Shown here: positions 52,527 through 59,576 of the stretch, one piece after another
Position numbering within the stretch: the first letter of the stretch is position 1
Layout: every line of letters starts with the position of its first letter
Position numbers and translations under genes: made by a program
Notes under the pieces: model-generated
What the model saw: only the letters and a program-made list of their open reading frames with translations
Database searches by the model: none
Told to the model about the DNA's origin: nothing
Assembly: GCA_049889915.1 (NCBI GenBank)
Contig: JBMHCM010000063.1
Location: 28,361-92,360 of the forward strand
Length of the DNA: 64,000 nt
From: UBA8337 sp049889915
Lineage (GTDB): Bacteria; Pseudomonadota; Alphaproteobacteria; RS24
Direction of reading: 5' to 3'

Positions 52527-52606
52527 ATGCAAAGAGCCGACCCTTGGGTCGGGTCTCGCTGCTCAATACAAAACTCGCAAGAGGAATAAGCAGGACCTCT
52601 TTGCAT
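52527..52606 (+). ncRNA. Candidate structured RNA with three-way junction
   Basis: Perfect 10-base arms ATGCAAAGAG (52527-52536) and CTCTTTGCAT (52597-52606) close the element. Inside, CCGACC-CTTG-GGTCGG forms a hairpin (52537-52552). A second arm pairs GTC/GAC and CTGCT/AGCAG and is capped by CTC-GCAA-GAG, a GNRA tetraloop (52553-52596). No base is left unpaired at the junction. It could be a small RNA, or the leader of the thermonuclease-like gene 58 bases downstream. It did not match any RNA family known to me. Confidence 0.55.
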
Positions 52607-52621
52607 TATGTCAAGTTGGAA

Positions 52622-52647
52622 CCCGGCCCGACACTAATGTCGGGGTG
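52622..52647. repeat. Repeated hairpin, copy 2
   Basis: This is the second copy of the 26 bp unit, with loop CTAA instead of CTGA (CCCGACActaaTGTCGGG). It lies 18 bases in front of the thermonuclease-like start, so it would sit in that gene's mRNA leader. Confidence 0.8.
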
Positions 52648-52664
52648 GGCAAGAGGATAAGAGT

Positions 52665-53171
52665 ATGCGTTTTATCATGTTGGTTTTGCTGGCCGTATTG
52701 TTTGCGTCCCCCATCGGGGCGCTGACGGGGTCATCACCGGCGCAGGCCAAGCAGGTTTTGAAAGGGCCGTTTCCGTTTCAGCTACTGCGAGTGATTGACG
52801 GCGATACGTTTCATGCCCGCATCACCATATGGTTGGGCCAAACGGTTGATGTGAAAGTGCGCCTCAAAGGGGTCGATACGCCGGAGCTTAACGGCAAATG
52901 CGCGGCGGAAAAAAAGCTGGCGCAACAGGCCAAACAATTTACCGCCGATTGGCTGGCCAAACATCCGGCGCAGCTGGTCAATGTGCATTACGGCACTTAT
53001 GCCGGACGGGTGCTGGCAACAACTGAAATCACCGCTGCAGACATGCCGGCTCAAGAAATGAAAAGCGGCGGATCCAATGCCCCACCTAAGGTCAAAACAT
53101 TGTCCGCCGCTCTACTATCTGAAAACCTTGCCAAGCCCTACCGGGGTCGCAAAGCCTCCTGGTGTCGCTGA
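52665..53171 (+). CDS. Thermonuclease (SNase)-like secreted protein
   Basis: This 168-residue protein has a signal peptide (about residues 1-28, ending SPAQA) and a staphylococcal-nuclease fold. LLRVIDGDTFHARI gives the first metal Asp, VRLKGVDTPELNG the Arg, Asp and Glu of the active site, and YGTYAGRVLA the second Arg. The domain is slightly compact at the C-terminus. It probably cuts nucleic acid in the periplasm or outside. GAGG lies 9 bases before the ATG. Its stop abuts that of acsA within a 16 bp palindrome. Confidence 0.85.
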   Translation: MRFIMLVLLAVLFASPIGALTGSSPAQAKQVLKGPFPFQLLRVIDGDTFHARITIWLGQTVDVKVRLKGVDTPELNGKCAAEKKLAQQAKQFTADWLAKHPAQLVNVHYGTYAGRVLATTEITAADMPAQEMKSGGSNAPPKVKTLSAALLSENLAKPYRGRKASWCR

Positions 53172-53181
53172 TTAATCAGCG
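53166..53181. repeat. Palindrome across two opposing stop codons
   Basis: CGCTGATTAATCAGCG is a perfect 16 bp palindrome that contains the TGA of the thermonuclease-like gene and the TAA of acsA back to back. It may slow converging polymerases, but there is no T-tract. Confidence 0.6.
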
Positions 53182-55118
53182 CGGTTTTGCCTGTTATCAA
53201 TCAGGTCATCAACCACAGCCGGGTCGGCCAGGGTTGAGGTGTCGCCCAGATTGGAGAAATCATCCTCGGCAATTTTGCGCAAAATACGGCGCATGATTTT
53301 GCCGGAGCGGGTTTTCGGCAGACCCGGTGCAAATTGGATGAGATCCGGCGAAGCAATCGGGCCGATTTCTTTCCGCACCCATTGCACCAGCTCTTTCTTC
53401 AGCGCATCGTCGCCGCTCAAACCGGCATTCAGTGTGACATAGCAATAAATGCCTTGCCCCTTAATGTCGTGCGGATAGCCGACTACAGCCGCTTCCGCCA
53501 CTTGCGGGTGGGCCACCAGCGCGCTTTCAACTTCTGCCGTGCCAAGACGGTGACCGGAAATATTCAGCACGTCATCAACGCGGCCGGTAATCCAGTAATA
53601 GCCGTCTTCATCGCGGCGGCAGCCGTCACCGGTGAAGTAATAGCCCGGATATTGCACGAAATAAGTGTCGATAAAGCGTTTGTGGTCGCCATAGACCGAG
53701 CGCATTTGCCCCGGCCAGCTATCGGTGATGCACAAATTGCCTGAGGTCGCACCTTCCAGCTCTTTGCCGTCCGCATCGACCAGCAGCGGCTTGACGCCGA
53801 AGAATGGGCGGGTGGCTGAACCCGGCTTCAGGGCGGTGGCGCCCGGCAGCGGGGTAATCAGAATACCGCCGGTTTCGGTTTGCCACCATGTATCGACAAT
53901 CGGGCAGCGGCCGTCACCGACCACATTATAATACCATAGCCAGGCTTCCGGATTGATCGGCTCACCGACCGAACCGAGCAGCCGCAGGCTTTTGCGCGAG
54001 GTCGATTTGACCGGCCCTTCGCCTTCCGCCATCAGCGCTCGCAGGGCGGTCGGGGCGGTATAGAAAATGCTCACTTCATGCTTGTCGCAAACCTGCCAGA
54101 AGCGCGAATTATCCGGATAGCTCGGCACCCCTTCAAACATCAGCGTGGTGGCGCCATTGGCCAGCGGGCCATAGACGATATAAGAGTGACCGGTCACCCA
54201 GCCGACATCGGCCGTGCACCAGTAAACATCGCCGTCCTGATAATCAAAGACATATTGATGCGTCATTGAGGCATAGACCATATAGCCGCCGGTTGTGTGC
54301 AGCACACCTTTCGGCTTACCGGTCGAGCCGGATGTGTAGAGGATGAAGAGCGGGTCTTCGGCGTTCATTTCCTCGGCTGGGCAGTCAGCATCAACAGACG
54401 CTTTGGCGTCTTCATAAACAATGTCGCGGCCATCTTGCATATTGACGTCGGCGTCGGTGCGGGTCACGACAACCACGGTGTCGACATCCGGGCATTGTTC
54501 CAGCGCTTTGTCGGTATTGACCTTGAGCGGAATTTTGCGACCGCCGCGCACGCCTTCATCGGCGGTGATGACGCAGGTGCTTTCGCAGTCGAGAATCCGA
54601 CCGGCCAGCGCGTCCGGCGAAAAGCCGCCAAACACGATGGAGTGCACCGCACCGATGCGGGCGCAGGCCAACATGGCATAGCTGGCTTCCGGAATCATCG
54701 GCATGTAAATGGTGACACGATCGCCTTTTTTGACGCCGCGGGCTTTCAGCACATTGGCAAAGCGGCACACTTCTTCGTGCAATTGGCGATAGGTGATTTT
54801 GGCGTCTTGGTCCGGCTCATCGCCTTCCCAAATAATCGCGGTCTGGTCGCCGCGGGTCTCCAAATGGCGGTCAATGCAATTGACGCTGGCGTTCAGGCTG
54901 CCGTCTTCATACCATTTAATCGACACATCATCCTTGCCGTAATGGGTGTTTTTGACCTTGGTGTAGGGTTTGATCCAGTCAATGCGTTTGCCGTGCTCGC
55001 CCCAAAACCCATCCGGATCGGTTACACTGGCTTCATACATTTCTTTATATTTGGCGTCATCGATCAGCGCATTGGCTGCGATGTCGGCCGGTACTTCAAA
55101 GACCATTTCATCAGACAT
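53172..55118 (-). CDS. acsA: Acetyl-CoA synthetase
   Basis: This 648-residue AMP-forming enzyme activates acetate. It shows LFILYTSGSTGKPKGVLHTTGGYM, DTWWQTETGG, YYWITGRVDDVLNISGHRLGTAEVE and PKTRSGKIMRRILRK, whose Lys in SGK is the usual acetylation-controlled residue. The start MSDEMVFEVP at 55118 follows GGGGGA; the longer frame to 55148 is unlikely. No acetate-related neighbours are present. Confidence 0.96.
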   Translation of the reverse strand: MSDEMVFEVPADIAANALIDDAKYKEMYEASVTDPDGFWGEHGKRIDWIKPYTKVKNTHYGKDDVSIKWYEDGSLNASVNCIDRHLETRGDQTAIIWEGDEPDQDAKITYRQLHEEVCRFANVLKARGVKKGDRVTIYMPMIPEASYAMLACARIGAVHSIVFGGFSPDALAGRILDCESTCVITADEGVRGGRKIPLKVNTDKALEQCPDVDTVVVVTRTDADVNMQDGRDIVYEDAKASVDADCPAEEMNAEDPLFILYTSGSTGKPKGVLHTTGGYMVYASMTHQYVFDYQDGDVYWCTADVGWVTGHSYIVYGPLANGATTLMFEGVPSYPDNSRFWQVCDKHEVSIFYTAPTALRALMAEGEGPVKSTSRKSLRLLGSVGEPINPEAWLWYYNVVGDGRCPIVDTWWQTETGGILITPLPGATALKPGSATRPFFGVKPLLVDADGKELEGATSGNLCITDSWPGQMRSVYGDHKRFIDTYFVQYPGYYFTGDGCRRDEDGYYWITGRVDDVLNISGHRLGTAEVESALVAHPQVAEAAVVGYPHDIKGQGIYCYVTLNAGLSGDDALKKELVQWVRKEIGPIASPDLIQFAPGLPKTRSGKIMRRILRKIAEDDFSNLGDTSTLADPAVVDDLIDNRQNRAD

Positions 55119-55247
55119 TGGCCATTCCCCCTCACAATAGGTAAGCAATTAATGGCCGTGTCTTACCAGCCATGGGGCGCGACTGCAAGTCGCAGGCAAG
55201 ATAAATTCGGGCACAAAAATGGCGCGTAAGCCAATTATCTTTGGCGA

Positions 55248-55652
55248 TTATTTATCCCGCATATTGCGGGGCTGTGCGTCCGGCCATGCGGTCAGATAAA
55301 CCGTGCCCTGATGCGTCGTAAGTGCCAGCGCGGTTAAATCACGGCCTTTGCACGGGCCGGCAAAGCAGTTGCCCACCGCATCAAATTGCGCGCCATGCGC
55401 CGAGCAGATTAAATGGCTGCCATCGGCCGATAAAAACCGGTCGGGAAAGGTTTCCAAAGGCAGGCCGAGATGCGGGCAATGATTGATAAAGCCGCTCAAC
55501 CCTTGCGACTGATGCCAGACAATCAGGTCAAGCTTGCGGCCATCGGCATGGCTGAGCGAAAAGCCGCGCGCCGTATCCGCGGCCAGCGCGTCCAGCGGGC
55601 ATAGCGGCCAGCCCATATCATCATGGCGGCTTATGGCGTCACGCTCGTGCAT
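55248..55652 (-). CDS. Rieske 2Fe-2S domain protein
   Basis: This 134-residue protein binds a Rieske cluster through C59-P-H61 in NHCPHLG and C83-SA-H86 in ICSAHGAQF. It is a stand-alone ferredoxin-like domain with no oxygenase part and no membrane anchor. It starts 15 bp after the EVE-domain gene on the same strand. Its partner is unknown. Confidence 0.88.
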   Translation of the reverse strand: MHERDAISRHDDMGWPLCPLDALAADTARGFSLSHADGRKLDLIVWHQSQGLSGFINHCPHLGLPLETFPDRFLSADGSHLICSAHGAQFDAVGNCFAGPCKGRDLTALALTTHQGTVYLTAWPDAQPRNMRDK

Positions 55653-55667
55653 TTAAGGTTTTGCCGG

Positions 55668-56126
55668 TTACGGCTTGGCATTAGCGGCGACATTGGCCTT
55701 GCTGCGGCTGGGGTCAAGACCGGCCATTTTGCACACCATCTTCCATTCGGCGGCGCTGACCGGCTGCACCGAAAGCCGTGAATTATTGACCAGCACCATC
55801 TCGGCCAATTTCGGCTCGGCCTTAATCTCGGCCAGCGTCACATGATGGGCGGCGGTTTCCAGCGCTTGAATGTCAACCATGCCAAAGCGTCCCGTCTCAT
55901 CCGTATGGTCGGGATAATGTTCGCGGATAATTTCTACCGTGCCCATAATCCGCTTCTCATTGACCGAATGATAAAAAAAGCCGCGATCACCCAGCTTCAT
56001 CATCTTCATCTGCTTATTGGCGAGAAAATTGCGCACCCCATCCCAATGCTCGCCTTTTGTGCCGCGCGCGATTTGGTCGTTCCAGCCCCATGTGCCGGGT
56101 TCGGATTTGAAAAGCCAATATGCCAT
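55668..56126 (-). CDS. EVE domain protein
   Basis: This 152-residue protein is a PUA-like EVE domain: YWLFKSEPGTWGWND, GVRNFLANKQMKMMKLGDRGFFYHS and LSVQPVSAAEWKMVCKMAGL are typical. EVE domains bind modified bases in DNA or RNA. AGGAACC precedes the ATG. It follows the YciI gene by 24 bp; the group gpsA-YciI-EVE is frequent in alphaproteobacteria. Confidence 0.9.
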   Translation of the reverse strand: MAYWLFKSEPGTWGWNDQIARGTKGEHWDGVRNFLANKQMKMMKLGDRGFFYHSVNEKRIMGTVEIIREHYPDHTDETGRFGMVDIQALETAAHHVTLAEIKAEPKLAEMVLVNNSRLSVQPVSAAEWKMVCKMAGLDPSRSKANVAANAKP

Positions 56127-56150
56127 TTTGGGTTCCTGTCTTGGGTCGGG

Positions 56151-56444
56151 TTAGGATTGCACCGGGGCCAGGCTGCCGATGACATGTTTCCAGCGATGAA
56201 TGGAGACATCGGCAAACAGACCGGCTTTTTGATACGGGTCATCGGCGACAAAATCTTGCGCTGCTTGTTCGGTGTCAACATTGAGCAACAGCATGGAGCC
56301 GATCATGGTCTCGCCATCCTCCGCCGTTAACGGCCCTCCGGCTTGCACGAAATCTGTGCCGCGCACATAATCCAAATGCGCCTGGCGGGTCTCGAGGCGC
56401 AGCGCGCCGCTATCGGGTTTGTCCAAACATAAAACACAATACAT
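56151..56444 (-). CDS. YciI family protein
   Basis: This 97-residue protein has the YciI ferredoxin-like fold: MYCVLCLDKPDSGALR, then RQAHLDYV and the conserved His-Asp region, with GPLTAEDGETMIGSMLLL and FVADDPYQKAGLF. The family is of unclear function, sometimes dehalogenase-like. The start at 56444 is set by GGAGG 9 bases upstream. Confidence 0.88.
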   Translation of the reverse strand: MYCVLCLDKPDSGALRLETRQAHLDYVRGTDFVQAGGPLTAEDGETMIGSMLLLNVDTEQAAQDFVADDPYQKAGLFADVSIHRWKHVIGSLAPVQS

Positions 56445-56518
56445 TGCTTCATCCTCCAAAGGCACCGGTCTCTATCCGGTGGCGTTACTCTTATCGGCCG
56501 TTTGAGCCTTACTCAAAT

Positions 56519-57547
56519 TTAGCGACCATGTTCAGCAGTTAGCGGCCGCGCCAGCAATTTTTCAATCGCTTGGTCGACACCGTCTTGTCCGCTCAGCACC
56601 GCTTCGACGGCGCCACAAATCGGCAGGTCAAGCTGATGGCGTGCCGCCAATTGTCGAATGGCCAGCGCGCTCATGGCGCCTTCCGAGACCGAATTGCGGG
56701 TGCCGAGAATATCTTCAATGCGGCGCCCTTCGCCCAAACCGCGGCCCAAAGAAAAATTCCGCGAAGTGTCGCTGGAGCAGGTCAGGATCAAATCACCCAG
56801 CCCCGACAGGCCGCCCAGCGTTTCCGGCCGCGCGCCAAGCGCCGCACCAAGCCGTTGCATTTCGGCAAAGCCGCGCGCCGTTACGGCGGCGCGGGCGCTT
56901 TCGCCCAATTGCTTGCCTGCAACAATGCCACAGGCAATGGCCAAAACATTTTTCATCGCGCCACCAATCTCGGCGCCGATAATATCGGCGGAATAATAGG
57001 GGCGCAGCCCCGGCCCGCCTAAAATATCGCATAAATACGTGCCGCGGGCCGCATCGGCGCAGGCCAAGGTGACAGCAGTCGGCAATCCGCGGGCCACATC
57101 GGCGGCAAAACTGGGGCCCGATAAAACGGCCAGTCGCTCGGCCGCGACATAATCGGCGGCGACATCCGACATCAGTTTCAGGCTATCGCGCTCCACCCCT
57201 TTGGCGCACAGCACCAGACTGGCTTGCGGCTTCAGATGCGGCGCCAAATCGGCCAAAACCGCACCGGCAAATTGCGCCGGCACCACCATCAAAATAATGT
57301 CCGCCGCAGCCAATGCGGCCAGCGCGGTGGTGGCGTGAATATTGTCGGGCAGCGGCACGCCGGGCAAAAACGGTGTGTTTTCATGGTGTGTGTTGACTGC
57401 CTCAACCACCTCCGCTTCACGGGCCCAAAGGCTAATGGTGCTGTCCGGATGATGACGCGCGCCCACCGCCGCCAGGGCGGTGCCCCATGCGCCGCCGCCC
57501 AAGACGGCCAGTTGCGGCGTGTCAATTGGCTGAAACGGCTCGGACAT
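56519..57547 (-). CDS. gpsA: Glycerol-3-phosphate dehydrogenase [NAD(P)+]
   Basis: This 342-residue enzyme makes sn-glycerol-3-phosphate for phospholipids. The nucleotide motif LGGGAWGTALA is at 16-26, LCAKGVERDS and LSGPSFAADVARGLPTA mark the active site, and IGAEIGGAMKNVLAIACGI contains the catalytic Lys. GGAGG stands before the ATG. Usually tsaD lies next to it; here 2 kb of other sequence separates them. Confidence 0.95.
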   Translation of the reverse strand: MSEPFQPIDTPQLAVLGGGAWGTALAAVGARHHPDSTISLWAREAEVVEAVNTHHENTPFLPGVPLPDNIHATTALAALAAADIILMVVPAQFAGAVLADLAPHLKPQASLVLCAKGVERDSLKLMSDVAADYVAAERLAVLSGPSFAADVARGLPTAVTLACADAARGTYLCDILGGPGLRPYYSADIIGAEIGGAMKNVLAIACGIVAGKQLGESARAAVTARGFAEMQRLGAALGARPETLGGLSGLGDLILTCSSDTSRNFSLGRGLGEGRRIEDILGTRNSVSEGAMSALAIRQLAARHQLDLPICGAVEAVLSGQDGVDQAIEKLLARPLTAEHGR

Positions 57548-57780
57548 TATCCCTCCTTAAGCCTCTCTTGAAGATTGCGCCGGACGATGTGCCGGCGGCG
57601 TCGATTGGCTGTATTTACTGGCAGCACTCATTGGCAGCCCTTACTGACAACAATGTGCCATAATCCGTTTACGAATGCCAAGCGCCTATTTTGGGTGAGT
57701 TTTGCCCCCGCGACATGGCATCTCAGGTGCCCGGTGAATATTTTATTGATTGTTCAGTGTTTCTCTGGCTTAATAGCGGG

Positions 57781-58458
57781 ATGTCAGAAGCAGATCTCAC
57801 CCGCGAAAAAATCGTTGACGCGGCGCGGCAGCGTTTTCGCCATTATGGCTATCCGAAAACCACCATTGCCGAGCTGGCCGAGGATTGCGCCATGTCACCG
57901 GGCAATATTTACCGGTTTTTCAAAGGCAAAATCGATATTGCTGTGGAAATTGCCCGCCGTGAGGCGCTGAGCGCCATTGATGTGCTGGACAGCGTGCTGG
58001 CTTGCCCGTTTCGCAGTTCCCGCCAGCGCCTCGAAGAAGTGATTTTCGCCGATTTGCGCTACACCTATCATTTGCTGGAAAATAAGCCGAAAACGCTGGA
58101 ATTGGCGCAAATCGTTATTAATGACCGGCCGCAATTCCAGATTGAAAGCATTCGTCGGGAGCGGCGGATTTTTCAGCGTATCCTGCATGAGGGCAAGGTC
58201 AGCGGCGAGTTTCGCATTGATAATGTGCCGGCCACCACCATTGCGCTGCATGGGGCGACAATTAAATATCGCTATGCGCAATTATTCACCAATCAGAACT
58301 TGCATGAGTTGGAGCGCGAATTGGCCCATGTGCTGACGGTTTTGATGCGCGGCATCATTAATCCGCAGGCTGACGAGACATTTGAAGCGACAGCCATTCC
58401 GCCGGAAGACCTGTCCTTGACGTCGCGCGAACAAGTCGAGTCGGCTGAAAGCGCTTAA
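57781..58458 (+). CDS. TetR/AcrR family transcriptional regulator
   Basis: This 225-residue repressor-type protein has an N-terminal helix-turn-helix at about 27-47 (TTIAELAEDCAMSPGNIYRFFKGK) and an all-helical ligand domain. The chosen start gives the family N-terminus SEADLTREKIVDAARQRF; the frame is open upstream to 57691. The effector is unknown. It precedes two small-protein/hairpin cassettes in the same direction and is the most obvious candidate for their regulator, but this is inference. Confidence 0.88.
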   Translation: MSEADLTREKIVDAARQRFRHYGYPKTTIAELAEDCAMSPGNIYRFFKGKIDIAVEIARREALSAIDVLDSVLACPFRSSRQRLEEVIFADLRYTYHLLENKPKTLELAQIVINDRPQFQIESIRRERRIFQRILHEGKVSGEFRIDNVPATTIALHGATIKYRYAQLFTNQNLHELERELAHVLTVLMRGIINPQADETFEATAIPPEDLSLTSREQVESAESA

Positions 58459-58568
58459 AACCGCCAAATTTCCAGCAAAAACAACCGGCTTTTGCACCGG
58501 CCGGGGATTGGCTGTACGGCAAAAGACAAATTATTTTCAAAAATATTGAATAATTTTCAAAACATTCA

Positions 58569-58597
58569 TTGTTTTTTATTCTAATGTGTCCTATATA
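58569..58597 (+). promoter_or_regulatory. Promoter of cassette A
   Basis: TTGTTT (58569-58574) and TATATA (58592-58597) are 17 bp apart. The same two hexamers with the same spacing stand before cassette B, and the surrounding ATTGTTTTTTATT is shared. The -10 context CCTATATA resembles heat-shock (RpoH) promoters of alphaproteobacteria as well as sigma-70. A 5 bp leader hairpin CGGCG/CGCCG (58606-58625) follows. Confidence 0.65.
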
Positions 58598-58689
58598 CTG
58601 ATTAACGGCGACGGAAATTCCGCCGCCCGGCGTTAAACCAAAGGCTCTCAAACAAAAGTTCAAAGAGCTGTAACAGAGGACATGAAACG

Positions 58690-58815
58690 ATGATGAAAGC
58701 GATTTTCACAGCCATCACCCGTACCCCTTCAGGTCCGGCATTGGCATCTGCCATTTTGGCCCTATACGGCGTGGTTTTGGTCACCCATACAGTGGCCGGC
58801 ATTCAAATTGTCTGA
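58690..58815 (+). CDS. Small hydrophobic protein A (41 residues)
   Basis: The product begins MMKAIFTAITRTPSGPAL and has one hydrophobic span ASAILALYGVVLVTHTVAG, ending IQIV. AGAGGA lies 9-10 bases before the ATG at 58690. It is a paralogue of the 44-residue product at 59250: both share the pattern SGxA-A-x3-LxLYGxxLV-x4-AGxxIV. Promoter, leader hairpin and downstream hairpin array are also duplicated, which strongly supports translation. It is not a DUF1127 protein (no Arg-rich motif). No known family was recognised. Confidence 0.7.
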   Translation: MMKAIFTAITRTPSGPALASAILALYGVVLVTHTVAGIQIV

Positions 58816-58938
58816 TTAGGCCCTCCCTCCTGACAGACCTATAGGCAGATACTCTTCCTCCCATTGTATTTGCCCGGCCATCCTCCCGGCCGATTAGTGA
58901 CCCCGATGATCCTCCCTCATCGGGGTCATTTCATTTCT
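58810..58938 (+). ncRNA. Hairpin array A: four hairpins with CCTCCC loops
   Basis: Four adjacent stem-loops follow small gene A. A1 (58810-58838) has 5+5 bp stems and loop CCCTCCCT, and its stem includes the stop codon. A2 (58844-58874) has a 9 bp stem and loop TCTTCCTCCCATT. A3 (58875-58892) has a 5 bp stem and loop ATCCTCCC. A4 (58898-58928) has a perfect 12 bp stem and loop TCCTCCC, followed by TTTCATTTCT, so it doubles as terminator. CCTCCC is complementary to Shine-Dalgarno sequences. Similar loops define CcsR/cuckoo sRNAs in alphaproteobacteria. Confidence 0.8.
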
Positions 58939-58976
58939 GCCCTTTATTTTTGGCCCTGATTTTTCTGCGCCAAAAT

Positions 58977-59024
58977 CCGTCATTTAAAGCCGGCTTTTTG
59001 CTGCCTGAAATGCGTAAATGACGG
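58977..59024. repeat. Inverted repeat between the two cassettes
   Basis: CCGTCATTTA (58977-58986) and TAAATGACGG (59015-59024) are perfect 10 bp arms 28 bases apart. The interval 58939-59150 is otherwise AT-rich and shows no ORF. The repeat may be an operator or loop-forming site for the downstream promoter. Confidence 0.55.
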
Positions 59025-59153
59025 TAATACGCCAAAAAAAATTTTAATGATCTCTCGCCAAGTAGCGCCGTTTCTCTTCTTACCTATTGAACTTATAAGA
59101 TAAAACAACCACACACTGTTTTGATAAATAATGAATATATTACAAAATGTTTA

Positions 59154-59182
59154 TTGTTTTTTATTTTTATTGGTGCTATATA
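59154..59182 (+). promoter_or_regulatory. Promoter of cassette B
   Basis: TTGTTT (59154-59159) and TATATA (59177-59182) are 17 bp apart, matching cassette A. A 7 bp leader hairpin CGGCGAG-CTGT-CTCGCCG (59196-59213) follows the expected start site. Confidence 0.65.
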
Positions 59183-59249
59183 TAATTCATCGAAACGGCG
59201 AGCTGTCTCGCCGCAACCGGTCCGCAAGGGCCTGAAAGAGAGCAGAGCG

Positions 59250-59384
59250 ATGAAACCGCAAGCGATTTGGAAGAATTTTCGTCAGGTAGTCAGCACGTCA
59301 GGTGCCGCTATGGCCGGTGTGATGCTGGTGCTGTATGGCCTGGCACTGGTCAGTGTGATTACTGCCGGACGCGTGATTGTCTAG
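59250..59384 (+). CDS. Small hydrophobic protein B (44 residues)
   Basis: The product starts MKPQAIWKNFRQVVSTSG and has one hydrophobic span AAMAGVMLVLYGLALVSVITAG, ending RVIV. It is the paralogue of small protein A (shared LYG..LV and AG..IV). A Gly/Ala-rich small inner-membrane protein is the most likely nature. AGAG lies upstream of the ATG; the frame is open further 5' to 59121 but that part is the promoter region. Its stop lies inside the first hairpin of the following array. Confidence 0.7.
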   Translation: MKPQAIWKNFRQVVSTSGAAMAGVMLVLYGLALVSVITAGRVIV

Positions 59385-59521
59385 CTATCTCCTCCCGATA
59401 GCCGACAGTAACTAAGCGCCATCCTCCCAAGACGGCGCTTATGGCGACCCCCTCCCAGGTCGCCCTCTTCTTACGAAGACAGGCCTCGATGGATCCTCCC
59501 CCATCGAGGCCTTACTTTTTC
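59379..59521 (+). ncRNA. Hairpin array B: four hairpins with CCTCCC loops
   Basis: Four stem-loops follow small gene B. B1 (59379-59406) pairs GTC/GAC and GCTATC/GATAGC with loop TCCTCCC and includes the stop codon. B2 (59413-59441) has an 8 bp stem and loop ATCCTCCCAAGAC. B3 (59443-59464) has a 7 bp stem and loop CCCTCCCA. B4 (59481-59512) has a perfect 12 bp stem, loop ATCCTCCC, and is followed by TTACTTTTTC as terminator. The stem sequences differ from array A while the loops are kept. Confidence 0.82.
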
Positions 59522-59576
59522 AAAATGGCATTGATAATTACGGCGCGGATAAGCGCCGATCGGCGCAGCAGGCCGG

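Noticed and set aside
52527..52606. Structured element as 4.5S SRP RNA or a hammerhead ribozyme
   Set aside because: The SRP symmetric loop and GGAAGCAGC motif are not in place, and the hammerhead core CUGANGA...GAAA is missing.
57742..57781. Leaderless promoter (TTGATT-17-CTTAAT) for tetR
   Set aside because: The -10 is poor and the start would coincide with the ATG; not enough to claim leaderless expression.
58690..59384. Small genes A and B as DUF1127 members like those before CcsR RNAs
   Set aside because: They lack the Arg-rich DUF1127 helix and are instead hydrophobic single-span proteins.
58810..59521. Arrays of hairpins as a CRISPR array
   Set aside because: Stem sequences all differ and spacing varies; only a 6-base loop core is shared, and no cas genes are present.
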